From Romanomermis culicivorax (Eukaryota > Nematoda > Enoplea > Mermithida > Mermithidae): a stretch of DNA of 64,000 nt. The notes under the pieces are model-generated. The model saw only the letters and a list, made by a program, of their open reading frames with translations. It made no database searches and was not told the origin of the DNA. The stretch is from positions 496,001 to 560,000 of the forward strand of contig CAWUHX010000091.1 of assembly GCA_963922205.1 (NCBI GenBank), written 5' to 3'. A program made the translations under genes and the position numbers. This document shows positions 22,801 through 31,490 of this stretch, one piece after another. Numbering within the stretch: position 1 is the stretch's first letter; each line of letters begins with the position of its first letter.

Positions 22801-25800
22801 AAGCCTGTTTGCGAATCTATGACCTCAAGTGAAATTAAATCTTTTTTTAGAATTTAATTCACGAAAAACTGAAAGAACAGATTGTTCAATTAGTGAAAGA
22901 AAAAGAAATTTGCGAATTAAAAGGAAAAGTGAGATTGCATGTTTTTTACGTTGTGGAACATTGATGATTGCTTCCTGGTTATCTGAAGAAACAATCGTAA
23001 TGTTATGTCTAAAGCATTATGCCATATTTGTGAAACAAATAGCCTAGAGTTGTTCTTCGTAAAATCTCCGGAATTCAGGTACTATTTTAAATTTTTGTTT
23101 CTACTAAACAGAAACTGAAAATAATTAGAATCACTTATTCATTCCTAGGAAATCTTGGGACTAAATTCTAGGGTGAACATTGTATCTAAACGATTTTAAC
23201 GTCAGTACTTACCATTCCTCATTTTACAAACATTTTATATAAACAGATTTTACGTAAAGTCTTTTGCGATCTAAATATATTTAAAAATCTTTTTTAAATT
23301 AGAAATTCAAGTTTCGAAAAATTACGTTGTTTTCTAGGAGGAATTCCAGAGAGTATACGAAGAAAAAATGGAGACTATCAATCGATTGCAAAACGTCGAA
23401 ACGGACTTGAAGTGCGTTGAACAAGAATGCATGCATTTAAAAGAATTGTACGCTTCGGCTCGTTCTGAAAACAAGTCGATATCGGAGAAATGCTCGAGAG
23501 CATTGGCTGACATGGAAATTCTAACCGATCTTTTGAAAGTATGTATATACATGTATTTTACCCAGTCGCCGAAACTTATTGTATCGTCTTAGGAGTCGGA
23601 ACAAAAGCGCAGCATTCTGGAAGAACACCCAACAGTAAATAATTCATATTCACAGAGTTCAATGCCTTTCTCTGATGAAGAAGAAAGTGTGAAAGATATA
23701 AAAGTAAGTCGGCATCGTGTATTTTTGAAAATTTAATAGAATTTAATTAGACAGATTTTTTCAAAAAATTTATATCGAATTATCTGACGAACAAACGTTT
23801 TTGAGGTAGAAATTTCGGATCACTTATGCTGTTGTACATTGTGCGAGCTGAGTAATGTTACACAGTCGTTCTTCCAGCGGAGGTTATTTACAGTAAAATT
23901 GCATGAATGTAGTACTTAATAATGATGAGTCCGTTTAATATCTGATCTCGGCAATCGAAGAAGCATATTATGTCAGGCATGAAAATGTGTCCAATCGAAA
24001 GATCTTATTAAGAAATGTAAATCGTTTATGTAATCGGCTTTTTTCCTTGTAATATTCCCCAAGATATATAAGCCTGCAATTCAGCGAAGTTTGAGCACTT
24101 CTGAATTACTAGCGACAAAAGATCCGTTCAAGAGCGCGAGAAGTAGCTCCAATAGATTTTGGTATGCTCTGTCAAATGCAACTGTATGTATATTTGTACC
24201 AGTTGTAAGTTGCTGAGATTGTTTATCCTTGTGCGCTACTTCTATAAAAATTTTGCTTTAAATAAAGTCCATAAGGTGAACGACTAATTTAATTTTTTGC
24301 GCAATCCATTTCGAGTTCTCGAATGCACTATAACTTGCTCCATATCACAGTTTCCACCGGAAAGCGTTCCCTCGTGAGAAGGTCTTTTAATTTCACATAT
24401 ATTCCATTTTTACTGGCAGACTTCTGGTCATAGTCTAAACTACTTGAATTTTTTTCAATGGTCGAAATTTTATTTTCAGTGCTTAGCATTCTTATTTTGT
24501 CGATGTCAATTTTTTAGGCTGACACTTCTTCGAACGGCACAGCGGGATGTAGCAGAATTTCGTCGGATGAATCGACGGAAAAAGATAGTGAAGAAAAAAT
24601 CGATAATAATTTTGGTTGGGATGATATTATGCTTCAAATTAGAACGGTGAGATTCAAAGTGTTGATTTTAGATCATACTTGAATTTGTTTACTGAGCGTT
24701 GTAATTAGAAGACCCATTTATTTATGTACAGGTCACCGTTTTTAAGAATATCTGGTATTTTTTTGGTTAGTACGTCAACGAGAAACATTTTCCAGTGAAA
24801 ATTTTGATGTAGGAGAAGCGATGGTACATTAGATAGTCTCAGGCGAGGTCGGCAATATGCGTTTCATCGTTATGCCTTACTTACATTAGAATTTGCATAA
24901 AATTAGCTAATAATTGTGACGCATACACCTGACCTCAGCAACTACGTCTAATTCAAAACACGTAAAAACTGCACTTGATAGAGTACGCGAATATCTACAT
25001 GTTTTCATTAACGGATCTCATGTTGTTATGGATCGAGAACATTCAAAGTTTGCCGAGCTCCAGGATCGCGGAAAATATAACAAGCATACAGTCGATTTAC
25101 TGAACAATAAATCTTTTGATTGGGTGCAGTTATATTCCATGTCTTATTAATTTATGCAAATTTTTGTGAGAATATGTTTTCGTACTGTAGAAAAACGTCA
25201 AATTTCTCTATGACGATAGGAACATCAAAAACATAGAAAGACTACGCTGCTTATCTACTTTTGATTGGATAGAGCTGTATTTGTCACACTTCTATATTAC
25301 TCTTTAAATTTTGATAATTTAACCAAATTATGAAAGGAAATTTTATTTTGTTTACCGCCAATGGATAAGAAATTTCTTCATTCATTATAATAGAAAGGTC
25401 GGTGTTGAATTTAAATTCATGGGATCCTTGCATCGATCATTTCAAAATGAATGGAGTACATGTATAGTCTGTTGCTCCTAAATAATGAAAGCGGAAAGCA
25501 AGTAGTATTTCATATTTTTCGAATTTCTACTACACCATAGGCCACATATGATTGAAAATTTATGAGAATGCTCAAGTAACCTTAAATATTTTTGCTACTG
25601 AAAAATATTACTGTAAAAGCTTTGTGTTAATGATTTTGACAACAGCACTGATTCTGGTCTTTTTTTTAATTTTGAAGCATTTTACGAAAAACTGACTATA
25701 GAATCAGAAATCATGGCAAAAACTACCTTCAGTCATATTTATTCACTCTATCATTCGCTCAACCTTTTCAGGTTACAATATGTTCGGCCATTCCTCTATT

Positions 25801-25879
25801 CGTATTATTAGTCGCTTTTGTTTTGGCTTTTTTCCCTTTTCTATCTTGGCTTACGGCGACTCGAGAACATATTGACTGA
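7607..25879 (+). CDS. SLMAP: SLMAP-type tail-anchored FHA/coiled-coil protein, 15 coding exons
   Basis: The exon model gives 2034 nt (677 residues plus stop), with every intron GT-AG. Residues about 15-125 form an FHA domain with the phosphothreonine-binding signatures KIGR, LSRNHA and KSSNGTF. Residues about 180-530 are heptad-rich coiled coil containing the SLMAP-typical stretch [14 protein letters not shown] hydrophobic segment near residues 645-668 ends five residues after a TATR motif, which makes it a C-terminal tail anchor. In other animals SLMAP is a STRIPAK subunit whose FHA domain binds phosphorylated Hippo/MST kinase, bringing PP2A to switch it off; it sits on ER, nuclear-envelope or centrosomal membranes. 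The frame is intact throughout. Odd points are an 8.5-kb first intron full of transposons and a duplicated exon block (see exons 5-12). The coiled coil is shorter than in the long vertebrate isoforms. Start: first ATG in the FHA frame. Confidence 0.93.
8079..8320 (+). repeat. Repeat X, uninterrupted copy (intron 1)
   Basis: A ~240-bp unit that runs from ACCGGGAAAATGCCGGG to GCTTCCCGC. It is the uninterrupted relative of 11206-12674 and shows the junction TTTTTATATGA at about 8188 where the other copy carries a 1.2-kb insertion. Confidence 0.7.
8321..9742. other. Intron 1 stretch with TTGTAC/GTACAA words
   Basis: No exon is visible. Words related to GTACAA occur near 8672, 8698 and 9334-9375, including the palindrome TTTGTACATGTACAAA at 9335-9350. 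These resemble the subterminal words of the hAT-like elements described elsewhere, and the stretch after 8705 resembles 14140-14215. I could not define the ends of an element. Confidence 0.4.
9743..11021. mobile_element. hAT-like element with perfect 8-bp target duplication, CCGCAC word
   Basis: Ends CAGGGTTTTTTCCGCAC and GTGCGGAAAAAAACCCTG are flanked by GATTCGGG at 9735-9742 and 11022-11029. Subterminal copies of CCGCAC or GTGCGG occur at both ends, including the palindrome CCGCACAGTGCGG at each end. The GC hairpin CCGGCGC-TCC-GCGCCGG is at 9892-9908. A TA-ended MITE is nested at 10303-10553. No transposase is present. Confidence 0.88.
10303..10553 (+). mobile_element. TA-ended MITE, copy 1 of 5
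   Basis: About 250 bp with ends related to CTATAGTCTGTTTTTC and its complement, each followed inward by AAATGCTTCC or its complement. It is nested in the hAT-like element 9743-11021, so it is younger. Sister copies lie at 25463, 27735, 29803 and, reversed, 30303. Confidence 0.75.
11206..12674 (+). mobile_element. Repeat X, copy split by a TA insertion
   Basis: The ends ATAGAGGCGGGAA and TTCCCGCTTCTAT are inverted and flanked by GATTC on both sides, a probable 5-bp duplication. The two halves, about 11206-11335 and 12546-12674, together match 8079-8320. Confidence 0.65.
11336..12543. mobile_element. 1.2-kb element inserted at TA inside repeat X
   Basis: Starts GGGTAA, ends TTACCC, and is flanked by TA on both sides. 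Removing the element plus one TA restores TTTTTATATGA, the exact junction seen in the intact copy near 8188. CTTCGAAC or GTTCGAAG motifs recur near both ends (11349, 11550, 12200, 12501 and 12520) and look like subterminal binding sites. Two short frames lie at 11594-11776 and 11764-11949. I do not recognise a DDE transposase in them, so the family (Tc1/mariner or pogo-like from the TA target) is an inference. Confidence 0.75.
12675..14339. other. Intron 1 stretch with decayed hAT-like ends
   Basis: It contains a hairpin-bearing fragment at 13101-13117, an element end ATACAAAAAACACTG at 13851-13865 preceded by repeated TTTGTACA words, and more GTAC words at 14070-14145. No exon or complete element is visible. 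Confidence 0.4.
14340..15372 (+). repeat. Minisatellite rich in TTGGTTG and CCCAGATCAG motifs
   Basis: About 1 kb of degenerate tandem units of roughly 28-38 bp, built of GGTTGCTTCCCAGATCAGTT-like blocks and ATTGATTG spacers. Stops are scarce in several frames on both strands, so long repetitive open frames appear; these are by-products and not genes. It lies wholly in SLMAP intron 1. Confidence 0.85.
15373..15480 (+). repeat. Polypyrimidine tract ending in (CT)n
   Basis: Over 100 bp of nearly pure C and T, ending in a CTCTCTCTCTCTCT run. It follows directly on the minisatellite. Confidence 0.85.
15481..16333. other. Distal intron 1, nothing recognised
   Basis: Contains a short GC-richer patch (15497-15615, with CCGGGAAAACCGGG) weakly like the start of repeat X, then AT-rich sequence up to the exon 2 acceptor at 16332-16333. 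Confidence 0.4.
16334..16481 (+). CDS. SLMAP: SLMAP exon 2 (residues 75-123 plus one base)
   Basis: Acceptor CAG, then [13 protein letters not shown], ending ENTKK plus G before GTAAAA. This is the second half of the FHA domain and includes the asparagine of the SSNGT loop that contacts phosphopeptide. Leaves phase 1. Confidence 0.93.
16509..16941. mobile_element. hAT-like MITE with CATACATGTAA ends, copy 2
   Basis: A 433-bp unit, reverse-oriented relative to 6804-7211, flanked by a perfect ATTATACA duplication at 16501-16508 and 16942-16949. It sits only 27 bp beyond the exon 2 donor. The GC hairpin GGCGC-TTC-GCGCC is at 16736-16748. Confidence 0.88.
17346..17418 (+). CDS. SLMAP: SLMAP exon 3 (residues 124-147)
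   Basis: Begins after TTTCAG with VTHGC, the strand that closes the FHA domain in SLMAP proteins, and runs to EASSRS before GTGAGA. The first and last codons are split. Confidence 0.9.
17512..17656. mobile_element. 145-bp hAT-like MITE with perfect 8-bp duplication
   Basis: Ends CAGTGTTTTTTTGCA and TGCAAAAAAACACTG are flanked by CTTCAACG at 17504-17511 and 17657-17664. It lies in intron 3. It has the same outer ends as 3021-3807 but no hairpin core. Confidence 0.9.
17797..17917 (+). CDS. SLMAP: SLMAP exon 4 (residues 148-188)
   Basis: A Ser/Ala/Leu linker, then [13 protein letters not shown], the SLMAP motif (SQEL-QL--Y) that starts the coiled coil. Acceptor TTTAG, donor GTAAAC. Confidence 0.9.
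18113..18280 (+). CDS. SLMAP: SLMAP exon 5 (residues 189-244)
   Basis: 168 nt, phase 0 at both ends. It encodes the most SLMAP-diagnostic part of the rod, [19 protein letters not shown]. Its length equals that of exon 9. Confidence 0.93.
18338..18415 (+). CDS. SLMAP: SLMAP exon 6 (residues 245-270), first copy
   Basis: 78 nt, phase 0, [10 protein letters not shown] onward. It aligns without gaps to exon 10 (15 of 26 residues identical by my count). Confidence 0.9.
18578..18778 (+). CDS. SLMAP: SLMAP exon 7 (residues 271-337), first copy
   Basis: 201 nt, phase 0, [14 protein letters not shown] onward, containing RLSDVERSL and EEECAHLRE. It aligns without gaps to exon 11 (25 of 67 identical by my count). 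Confidence 0.92.
18952..19059 (+). CDS. SLMAP: SLMAP exon 8 (residues 338-373)
   Basis: 108 nt, phase 0, starting [10 protein letters not shown] and ending LYPQK before GTTTGC. The positional partner is exon 12, which starts ESEQKR. Confidence 0.85.
19155..19362 (+). mobile_element. G-rich MITE with CATGCAC ends, copy B
   Basis: Matches 2262-2515. GCTACCGA at 19147-19154 and GCCACCGA at 19363-19370 give a possible 7 of 8 target duplication, though the right end then extends past the inverted GTGCATG. It lies in intron 8. Confidence 0.55.
19371..20747. other. Intron 8 stretch with hairpin-repeat pieces
   Basis: AT-rich. It contains a hairpin CTGGCGC-GCA-GCGCCAG at 19987-20003 and GGCGC-GAA-GCGCC at 20586-20598. 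The second is followed by the conserved block containing GGAAAATTTTGAGATTT. No exon is visible. Confidence 0.45.
20748..20850 (-). repeat. Partial reverse copy of the G-rich MITE
   Basis: On the minus strand this reads GACGATCTCTTTCAGGCC, then TTTACCCCATACCCCCTGTG, matching the 3' half of 19155-19362. Confidence 0.5.
20879..21029. mobile_element. 151-bp hAT MITE with CAGGGCCG ends
   Basis: Begins CAGGGCCGTGCACAAGG and ends CCTGCGCACGGCCCTG. The flanks CGCATACA and CGCATGCC match at 6 of 8 positions. The CAGGG-type terminus is typical of hAT elements. Confidence 0.65.
21155..22561. mobile_element. 1.4-kb hAT-like element with TAGTGATG ends
   Basis: Ends TAGTGATGTTCCTCGGATAT and ATATCCGACGAACATCACTA, with repeated GGATATCC blocks just inside each end. 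Flanks ATTCTTCA (21147-21154) and GTTCTTCA (22562-22569) match at 7 of 8 positions. No transposase is recognisable. It sits in SLMAP intron 8, with its right end about 58 bp before the exon 9 acceptor. Confidence 0.8.
22620..22787 (+). CDS. SLMAP: SLMAP exon 9 (residues 374-429)
   Basis: 168 nt, phase 0, starting [15 protein letters not shown] and containing an acidic EEEEE stretch. Acceptor TTTAG, donor GTTAGT. Its length equals exon 5 but sequence similarity is very weak. Confidence 0.82.
22851..22928 (+). CDS. SLMAP: SLMAP exon 10 (residues 430-455), second copy of exon 6
   Basis: 78 nt, phase 0, [14 protein letters not shown] onward. Acceptor TTTTTAG, donor GTGAGA. Gap-free partner of exon 6. 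Confidence 0.9.
23338..23538 (+). CDS. SLMAP: SLMAP exon 11 (residues 456-522), second copy of exon 7
   Basis: 201 nt, phase 0, [14 protein letters not shown] onward, with RLQNVETDL and EQECMHLKE matching exon 7 blocks. Donor GTATGT. Confidence 0.92.
23593..23703 (+). CDS. SLMAP: SLMAP exon 12 (residues 523-559)
   Basis: 111 nt, phase 0. Starts ESEQKRS, then becomes a Ser/Glu-rich linker ending ESVKDIK before GTAAGT. It resembles exon 8 only in its first five residues. Confidence 0.85.
24064..24183 (+). CDS. SLMAP: SLMAP exon 13 (residues 560-599)
   Basis: 120 nt, phase 0. A Ser/Lys-rich segment ([15 protein letters not shown]). A weaker alternative donor GTATGC lies at 24170, but the GTATGT at 24184 keeps the frame into exon 14. 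Confidence 0.75.
24518..24646 (+). CDS. SLMAP: SLMAP exon 14 (residues 600-642)
   Basis: 129 nt, phase 0. An acidic Ser-rich linker ending [13 protein letters not shown] before GTGAGA. It lies just before the membrane anchor. Confidence 0.82.
25463..25701 (+). mobile_element. TA-ended MITE, copy 2 of 5
   Basis: Starts TATAGTCTGTTGC and ends ACTGACTATAG. It matches the copies at 10303, 27735, 29803 and 30303. It lies in the last SLMAP intron, 71 bp before the final exon. Confidence 0.75.
25772..25879 (+). CDS. SLMAP: SLMAP exon 15 (residues 643-677), tail anchor and stop
   Basis: After TTTTCAG it encodes about 24 hydrophobic residues ([16 protein letters not shown] and on to FLSWL) and a short TATREHID tail before TGA. 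A single C-terminal hydrophobic helix with almost nothing after it is the expected SLMAP tail anchor. Confidence 0.9.
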   Translation, partial: VTICSAIPLFVLLVAFVLAFFPFLSWLTATREHID

Positions 25880-27734
25880 TGAACATTATGGTGTGGAATG
25901 ACCGGAGGAATTTGAAACGAAATCGAAGGAAATTCATCGAAAGATGGCCGTTTTCTCCCAAGGACATGTGCAAAATACTTTTCAACCAAGACATTTTATC
26001 AAATTTAATTGAGTGAAAAGCGTGTATAATTTTCTATGTAGTTTTTGGAATGCTCATGTTTATCAGGATGGCCTTGTTGACTTTCACCTTAGGGTTTCGG
26101 GAAATTTGAAATTGGAGAATATTTCGACTACATCTTCTTGTATGAGAACGATCATCGGCATTCTAAAAGCAAAAATGTTATTACACAATACCATTTGTAT
26201 TCTCTTCTGATTTGGTGCCGTATTTTTCTCTTTTTTCCTGCTATAATTGTATGTAAAAGAGAGTTTCTTTTGTACATAATAATCTCACATTTACTTTATA
26301 TATTCGTGCAAGCCGTTTATATAATTATAATCCGATGGCAAAAATTTCTATTTTTCTGCAAAATTTTTTTGTTTCTCATTAAATGGATAGGAAGTTGGAG
26401 TGAAAAAGTAAGCTGGTAGTCCCACTACCACATATAGCATCTGAAGTTATCGAAAAGATCATTTCTGTATTCTGAATAATTATCGCAGTCGACTCAACCG
26501 GAGAACCGAATTGAGACTTCGTGAACAATCAAGCACGTTCCCAGTTTTTTACTATAGTTCTTTTGACCTCACGGGCATGCATGCACGTGGGAGACATTGA
26601 CCTTTGCTGACCACCGGCAACCATAGATGAGATAATGAAAGAATGTCAGCAAGAAACAACAAGGTCACCATAAAAATGAACGCTATATAGTTTAACGATT
26701 TTTCAAAACAAAGCATGCTTGATTCCGAAGAACTAAATCTTGAAAAAGTTTTGACCATAGCAAATAAATTTACTGGGTTTAAAAATATGTTGCTTGGATG
26801 TAGAAGATTTTCCTGTTCGTTATGAAGAAAAAGATATCCCATCCGTTACGCTGCCCAGCAGAATTTCTATGCGATGCCATTTTACGCCACTTTTGCCGAA
26901 ACTTTATCATGTGGGGATTTTCGCTGAAATTTTATTTCAGATGAATTCTGATTACATTTTTAGACTTTTTCAACAGGATTCGAAATAGTTAGAAGGTAAC
27001 TGTTCAAAAATTTTAAATATGCAAATTGTAAAGACGATTTTAGAATGGTGTTGCATGACTAGTGAGAGAAGCATGCTATTTAGTTCATCTTTTCCAAGTG
27101 AGCCTCGATGAGAGAAAAAATGCTCATTTTTTCCAACATTGAATGTAATGTAATTATGTAGCAATGACAGGGCGACTTGAAGAAAGGAAATGTTGACTGT
27201 ATGATGGTCATCGTCTGCCTTTTATGGATTTCTTTCGACTTTTTGCATTTCAAGGCTCATTTGGAAATGGATGGAGTAGATTAAGTTTAAGAATTTATCC
27301 CATGGCGGAAATACATGGTGTATTGCATCCAATACATGATTCTCAAAAACATGTTGGACACATTGTTTTACAGCTCCAGTTTTTCAAGAATCATATTATA
27401 TCCATTCAGGAATGTGAGGAACATCGTGTCACATGCCGATCAATTTTGCCTAATGTCACGTGATTTACATCATGTTCATACTTTATGTTTTTCACCATTT
27501 TTTGTTTAACAGTTACTTACTTTTATTTTTCGTTTCGTTCATTATGTGTTACATGCATTTTGTGTTTCGTTTTTGTTACATTTTTGTTGTTTTCCGTTTC
27601 GCACATAGACTATGGTATGTAACCCTTTAATCAGAATTTCTACTAGATAAGCTCTATGAGCTCATGGCCATAATTGGAGCATTACGTGCACCTCTTATCA
27701 CTAAAAACTAGCAACGTTTTGCAGTGCAAAACGA
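25880..27734. other. SLMAP 3' flank, no gene recognised
   Basis: Presumed 3' UTR, then AT-rich DNA. No AATAAA close to the stop; an ATTAAA lies near 26379. The open frames do not look like exons. Confidence 0.4.
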
Positions 27735-27985
27735 CTATAATCTGTTTTTCTTGAAATGCTTCCAAATGATAAAAGTGGGAAGCAAGTAGTAATTCAGATT
27801 TTTGCGATTTTCTAATAAACAAAATATCATGTAGGGCTGAAAATTTGTGAGCATACTGACCTGACCTTTAGCAATTTTTTGAGTGAAAAATTCTACAGTA
27901 AGAACTTTATATAAACGATTTTGATGAGAGCACTGATTTGTGTCACTTTTGTATCTGGAAGCATTTTATAAAAAACTGACTATAG
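27735..27985 (+). mobile_element. TA-ended MITE, copy 3 of 5
   Basis: CTATAATCTGTTTTTC to ACTGACTATAG, the clearest full-length copy, with both AAATGCTTCC-type inner blocks. Confidence 0.8.
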
Positions 27986-28232
27986 TTTGGAAATTCTCAT
28001 TAGAGTATGTTCATATGTTTAGCATGGAGAGTGAAACTCGCCCCCACGCTTAACGTATTAAAACTGGAAAATGTCTATGTGACCATAGGCATCTTCTGCA
28101 CCGATTTTGGCTGCAGAAGTTAGCTTGGGCATCAATTAGCTTCGCCCAGGGCATACTGTAGGTCTATGAGGGCCTTAAAAGGGCCTGTTTCATTAGTTTT
28201 GTACTCATTTTTGGGCTCTCCAAGTTTTCCTT

Positions 28233-28345
28233 GCATTGTTGGGCACCCTGTTGATGGCAAGCGGCATCGGAAAATTGCCATGCAATCGAAGAAATGGATG
28301 ACCAGTGGCGCAGACATTTTTGCATAGAAGTGGAGCGCCAAAGAA
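28233..28345 (+). repeat. Fragment shared in reverse with 36601-36722
   Basis: Shares GTTGGGCACCCTGTTG and CATAGAAGTGGAGCGCC with the reverse strand of 36601-36722. In both copies a frame reads HRSGAP followed by a lysine-rich stretch, so it may be a decayed coding piece of an unidentified repeat. Confidence 0.55.
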
Positions 28346-28539
28346 AGACCAAAATGTGATGGTGAAATTATTCTTTCACTTATTACGTATTTTTTATTAT
28401 ATTTTGATATTTACTTTGCTGGTGTCCATTAAAACATTCCCAGCAACAACGTTTTTTATTTGCATAATAATAATAGTGGCCAATCCACATCTTTTTTATT
28501 ATTCATCGGAAATATTGCTACATATATTTGTTCACTATT

Positions 28540-29600
28540 CAGATCCGACAACTCGACAACAGCGAAGTGCCCTTGGCCCAGGCGCCAGCTTGCAGTCAGC
28601 AAGCACTGGAAAACCCCTTAGGGGATCCAACCAAGTAAGTCTATCCTTGAGGGGATTCCTTGTCTCATCTAGGAGACTGCGGAGCTCTCTGGTGAGGCCC
28701 CGCATCTAAAGTTAATTTATCTTTGTTGTTGTAGGTCTGGGGAACCAGAGTGTTGCACTATCACTGAGGCTTAGCCAAGGGAGTAGTTCTAACAGGTCAG
28801 TTCAGACCAGAAGCCTCCATCTTTTCTTAAACCCTTAAGGAAAGACCTGCACAACAGCATCTTTTAGCTCTCCGCGCCTGTCGTCCAATTTTGAATATTA
28901 ATTTATATCCTATTGCGTTCATCGCCTTACTCTTACACCAATAAATTTGCATACATTCATTGTGCCCACTGCGTTCCCCGCCTGACTCTCATTCAGGAAT
29001 CTACCCATCGCTCCTTATGCCTAGTTACCTCCTGCCGCTCCACCCTTGGATAATTTGCATCACCCATCGACCTATTCACATCACCAACAGCACCAACCTA
29101 ACCAGATCCCCATCACCTTCCGTTCCCTCCATCCAAGACCTGTGAACCCGTGGATCAAGAGTGAACCTGTGGATCAATGTCACCCCTGCACCAAATTGTA
29201 TTTGAGAACAGGACTAGGTAAGTCTTTTCAGGGGATTATTGTTGTTGAGGGTGTATTTTGGGGAATCCTTTCCTAAGTAGGTTTTCCCTTGAGATTTCCC
29301 TCAGTTAGAGGAGCCCTTGTACCTCTTGGGTTTGGGCCAAAAAGGGGATTTAGGTTTACAATCGGGTCCCCAACATTAGGTCATTCCATGAGTGACCTTG
29401 TCCTTCATTCTCACTGAATGGGACCAGGGATTGCCACCCCTGACCTGGCGGTGTTGTCCATTACTCTACAGCAGAACCCCAGGACAGCACCAAGGTACTC
29501 TATAGGCCCTCCTATAGCCAGTGCCAGCTGGGTCAGGTTCCCAAAAGGAATATAAGCGAGCCACCCAATCCGGTCGCAGCATGTCACTCACAGTGACATG
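28540..29600. mobile_element. Possible LTR or retroelement fragment
   Basis: The base composition is distinctly more GC-rich than the flanks. On the minus strand TGTTGGGGACCCG begins near 29375, and ATATAAGCGAGCC (29550-29562) could be a TATA-like box. There is an 8-bp palindrome ATGTCACT-CAC-AGTGACAT at 29581-29599. No partner LTR was found in the window, so this is tentative. Confidence 0.3.
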
Positions 29601-29802
29601 GTCGTATTTTTATCAATATGGCATGGGTTTTTCCCATCAATGTGAGTGGCCACAATTTTACTTTCTGTGACATGGCTTCCCCAAATTTCATTTAATGTGA
29701 CAACATGAATGAAACTATGCTTACTAAAATGACCAACGAAGATTGCAGTTTCTTTTAGGGGTTTAATCAAGAAATGTTTGTGCAAATCACAAAATGAAAC
29801 TA

Positions 29803-30047
29803 CTATAGTCTGTTTTTCTTTAAATGCTTCCAAATAATAAATGTGGAAAGCAAGTAGTATTTCAGGTTTTTGCCATTTTCTGTTAAGCAGTTAGCATGTA
29901 TGACTGGAAATCTGTGAGCATACTGACGTAAACTTTAATAATATTTCAAGTGAAAAATTTTACAGTAAGAACTTTATGTAAATGATTTTGACGACAGTAC
30001 TGCTTTGTGTCACTTTTCTATTTGGAAGCATTTTATAAAAAAACTAT
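29803..30047 (+). mobile_element. TA-ended MITE, copy 4 of 5
   Basis: Starts CTATAGTCTGTTTTTC. The right end is slightly eroded (AAAACTATAAA). Confidence 0.75.
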
Positions 30048-30302
30048 AAAAATCATCGCGTTTTCTATGCTGTATAATGACTAGGACCAATGCATCCAAA
30101 ATATGAGAAAAGAGTTGAAAGTTTTTTCAACATTTAAAAATTCTTAAACAAATTTTACTTTCAAAATTCCAGCAAACCAGAGGCATCTGACATGCTTCCT
30201 TCATGCAAATTACAGTCTACCTTGGAGTAACAAAACTCAGAATCAGCCAGGGGTCAGGAAACCAATCATAGGTCCACCATATCAGGATAAATTTCATCGG
30301 GT

Positions 30303-30525
30303 CTATACTCTGTTTTTTATAAACTGCTTCCAAATAGAAAAGTGACACAAATCAGTACTGTCGTCAAAATCATTAAAAATCCCTAAAATCCCTAAGGGTT
30401 AGGTCATTATCTCACAAACTTTTAGTTCAATATGGTATATTGTCTTTAAGCAAAGCGTGAAAATCTGAAATACTACTTGCTTTCCACTTTCATTATTTAG
30501 AAGCATTTCAAGAAAACAGACTATA
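30303..30525 (-). mobile_element. TA-ended MITE, copy 5 of 5
   Basis: Reverse orientation: ends with AAAACAGACTATAG at 30512-30525. Slightly shorter than its sisters through an internal deletion near 30375. Confidence 0.75.
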
Positions 30526-30930
30526 GTTGCTACACCCCTAAGCTTAGAATTTTCACATTTGTTGACATTTTTCAGTCTGTATACGTGTTCCAAATATGAC
30601 AGGTCAGAAAACGTGTTACTCTGTAGCCAAGTATTCATTACATGCTGATAACATTGCTCTATATTCAGGTATGAAAAAAATTTCCAATAACTCACTCTAC
30701 ACTTTTTATGTTATTTTAAAGTGACAGAAAGGAAGTCAAAATAAACTGGAAAAGTCACTTGGAGCCTTACTTGAGCACTTTCCCATAGGATGCTGCAGAA
30801 CTTTTTCCTTTATTTCTATAGCCACTAATGTTCAACACATTGTCATAGAATTTGGAACGGATTTATGTACCCTTCTGGGAGCTGTAGGTGTCTGCCCATT
30901 CTGAAAGTTGGTGCCAAAATGCTGATTAAC
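30526..30930. other. AT-rich stretch, nothing recognised
   Basis: No exon, repeat or element end that I can support. Confidence 0.4.
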
Positions 30931-30999
30931 CCCACAAAATATGCCATCAGTAAGATGCATAAAAAACTGAAAATGCTCTGATTAGACGAATAAATAGAA

Positions 31000-31490
31000 A
31001 AGATGTAAGTCTAATCACTCGTAAAACTTTGTTTTTCGGGAGCTGCTCACTTTGGGAATCACTTACTTTACACAAAAAATTATCCTGAATGTAAAGGATA
31101 TCACTAATTGGTGGAATCTGCATGCGGATGCATTGCGAATATGATCTAATTGCTGGATGGGGATATTCTCGGTGGATATATAGCTGCTGTCTAATCAGTG
31201 AATGAAAAAAGGCAGATTCCGCAATTTTTGAGTGGATATTAATGTCTAATCAGCGGATATAGAAAATACGGATATCAGCCATCTGCATGTCTAAAAGGTG
31301 GATAGTTTTTTGCAGATTGTGGATATTTTGTTCAAAGTATCCAAATGTGTTTTGAAACTTGGCAACTTTTTGGGCAGATATGCATGTCTAAGCAGTGGAT
31401 TTTGGAGGAGTGTGGAGATATATCCACCATATGCCATCTGCACAACATCTTATCAGCACATATCTAATGTGGATATGTGGATAATTTTAA
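31000..31490. repeat. Cluster of TCTAATCAGYGGATAT motifs
   Basis: At least seven irregularly spaced variants of CATGTCTAATCAGTGGATAT lie at about 31010, 31144, 31190, 31241, 31288, 31386 and 31462. Related words recur at 33694 and, reversed, near 36050. The irregular spacing differs from a satellite and looks more like the subterminal sites of a DNA transposon. Confidence 0.5.

Noticed and set aside
18338-23538. Simple mutually exclusive exons 6/10 and 7/11
   Set aside because: Possible, but other exons lie between the copies and all phases allow inclusion of both; sequence alone cannot show exclusivity, so I report only the duplication.
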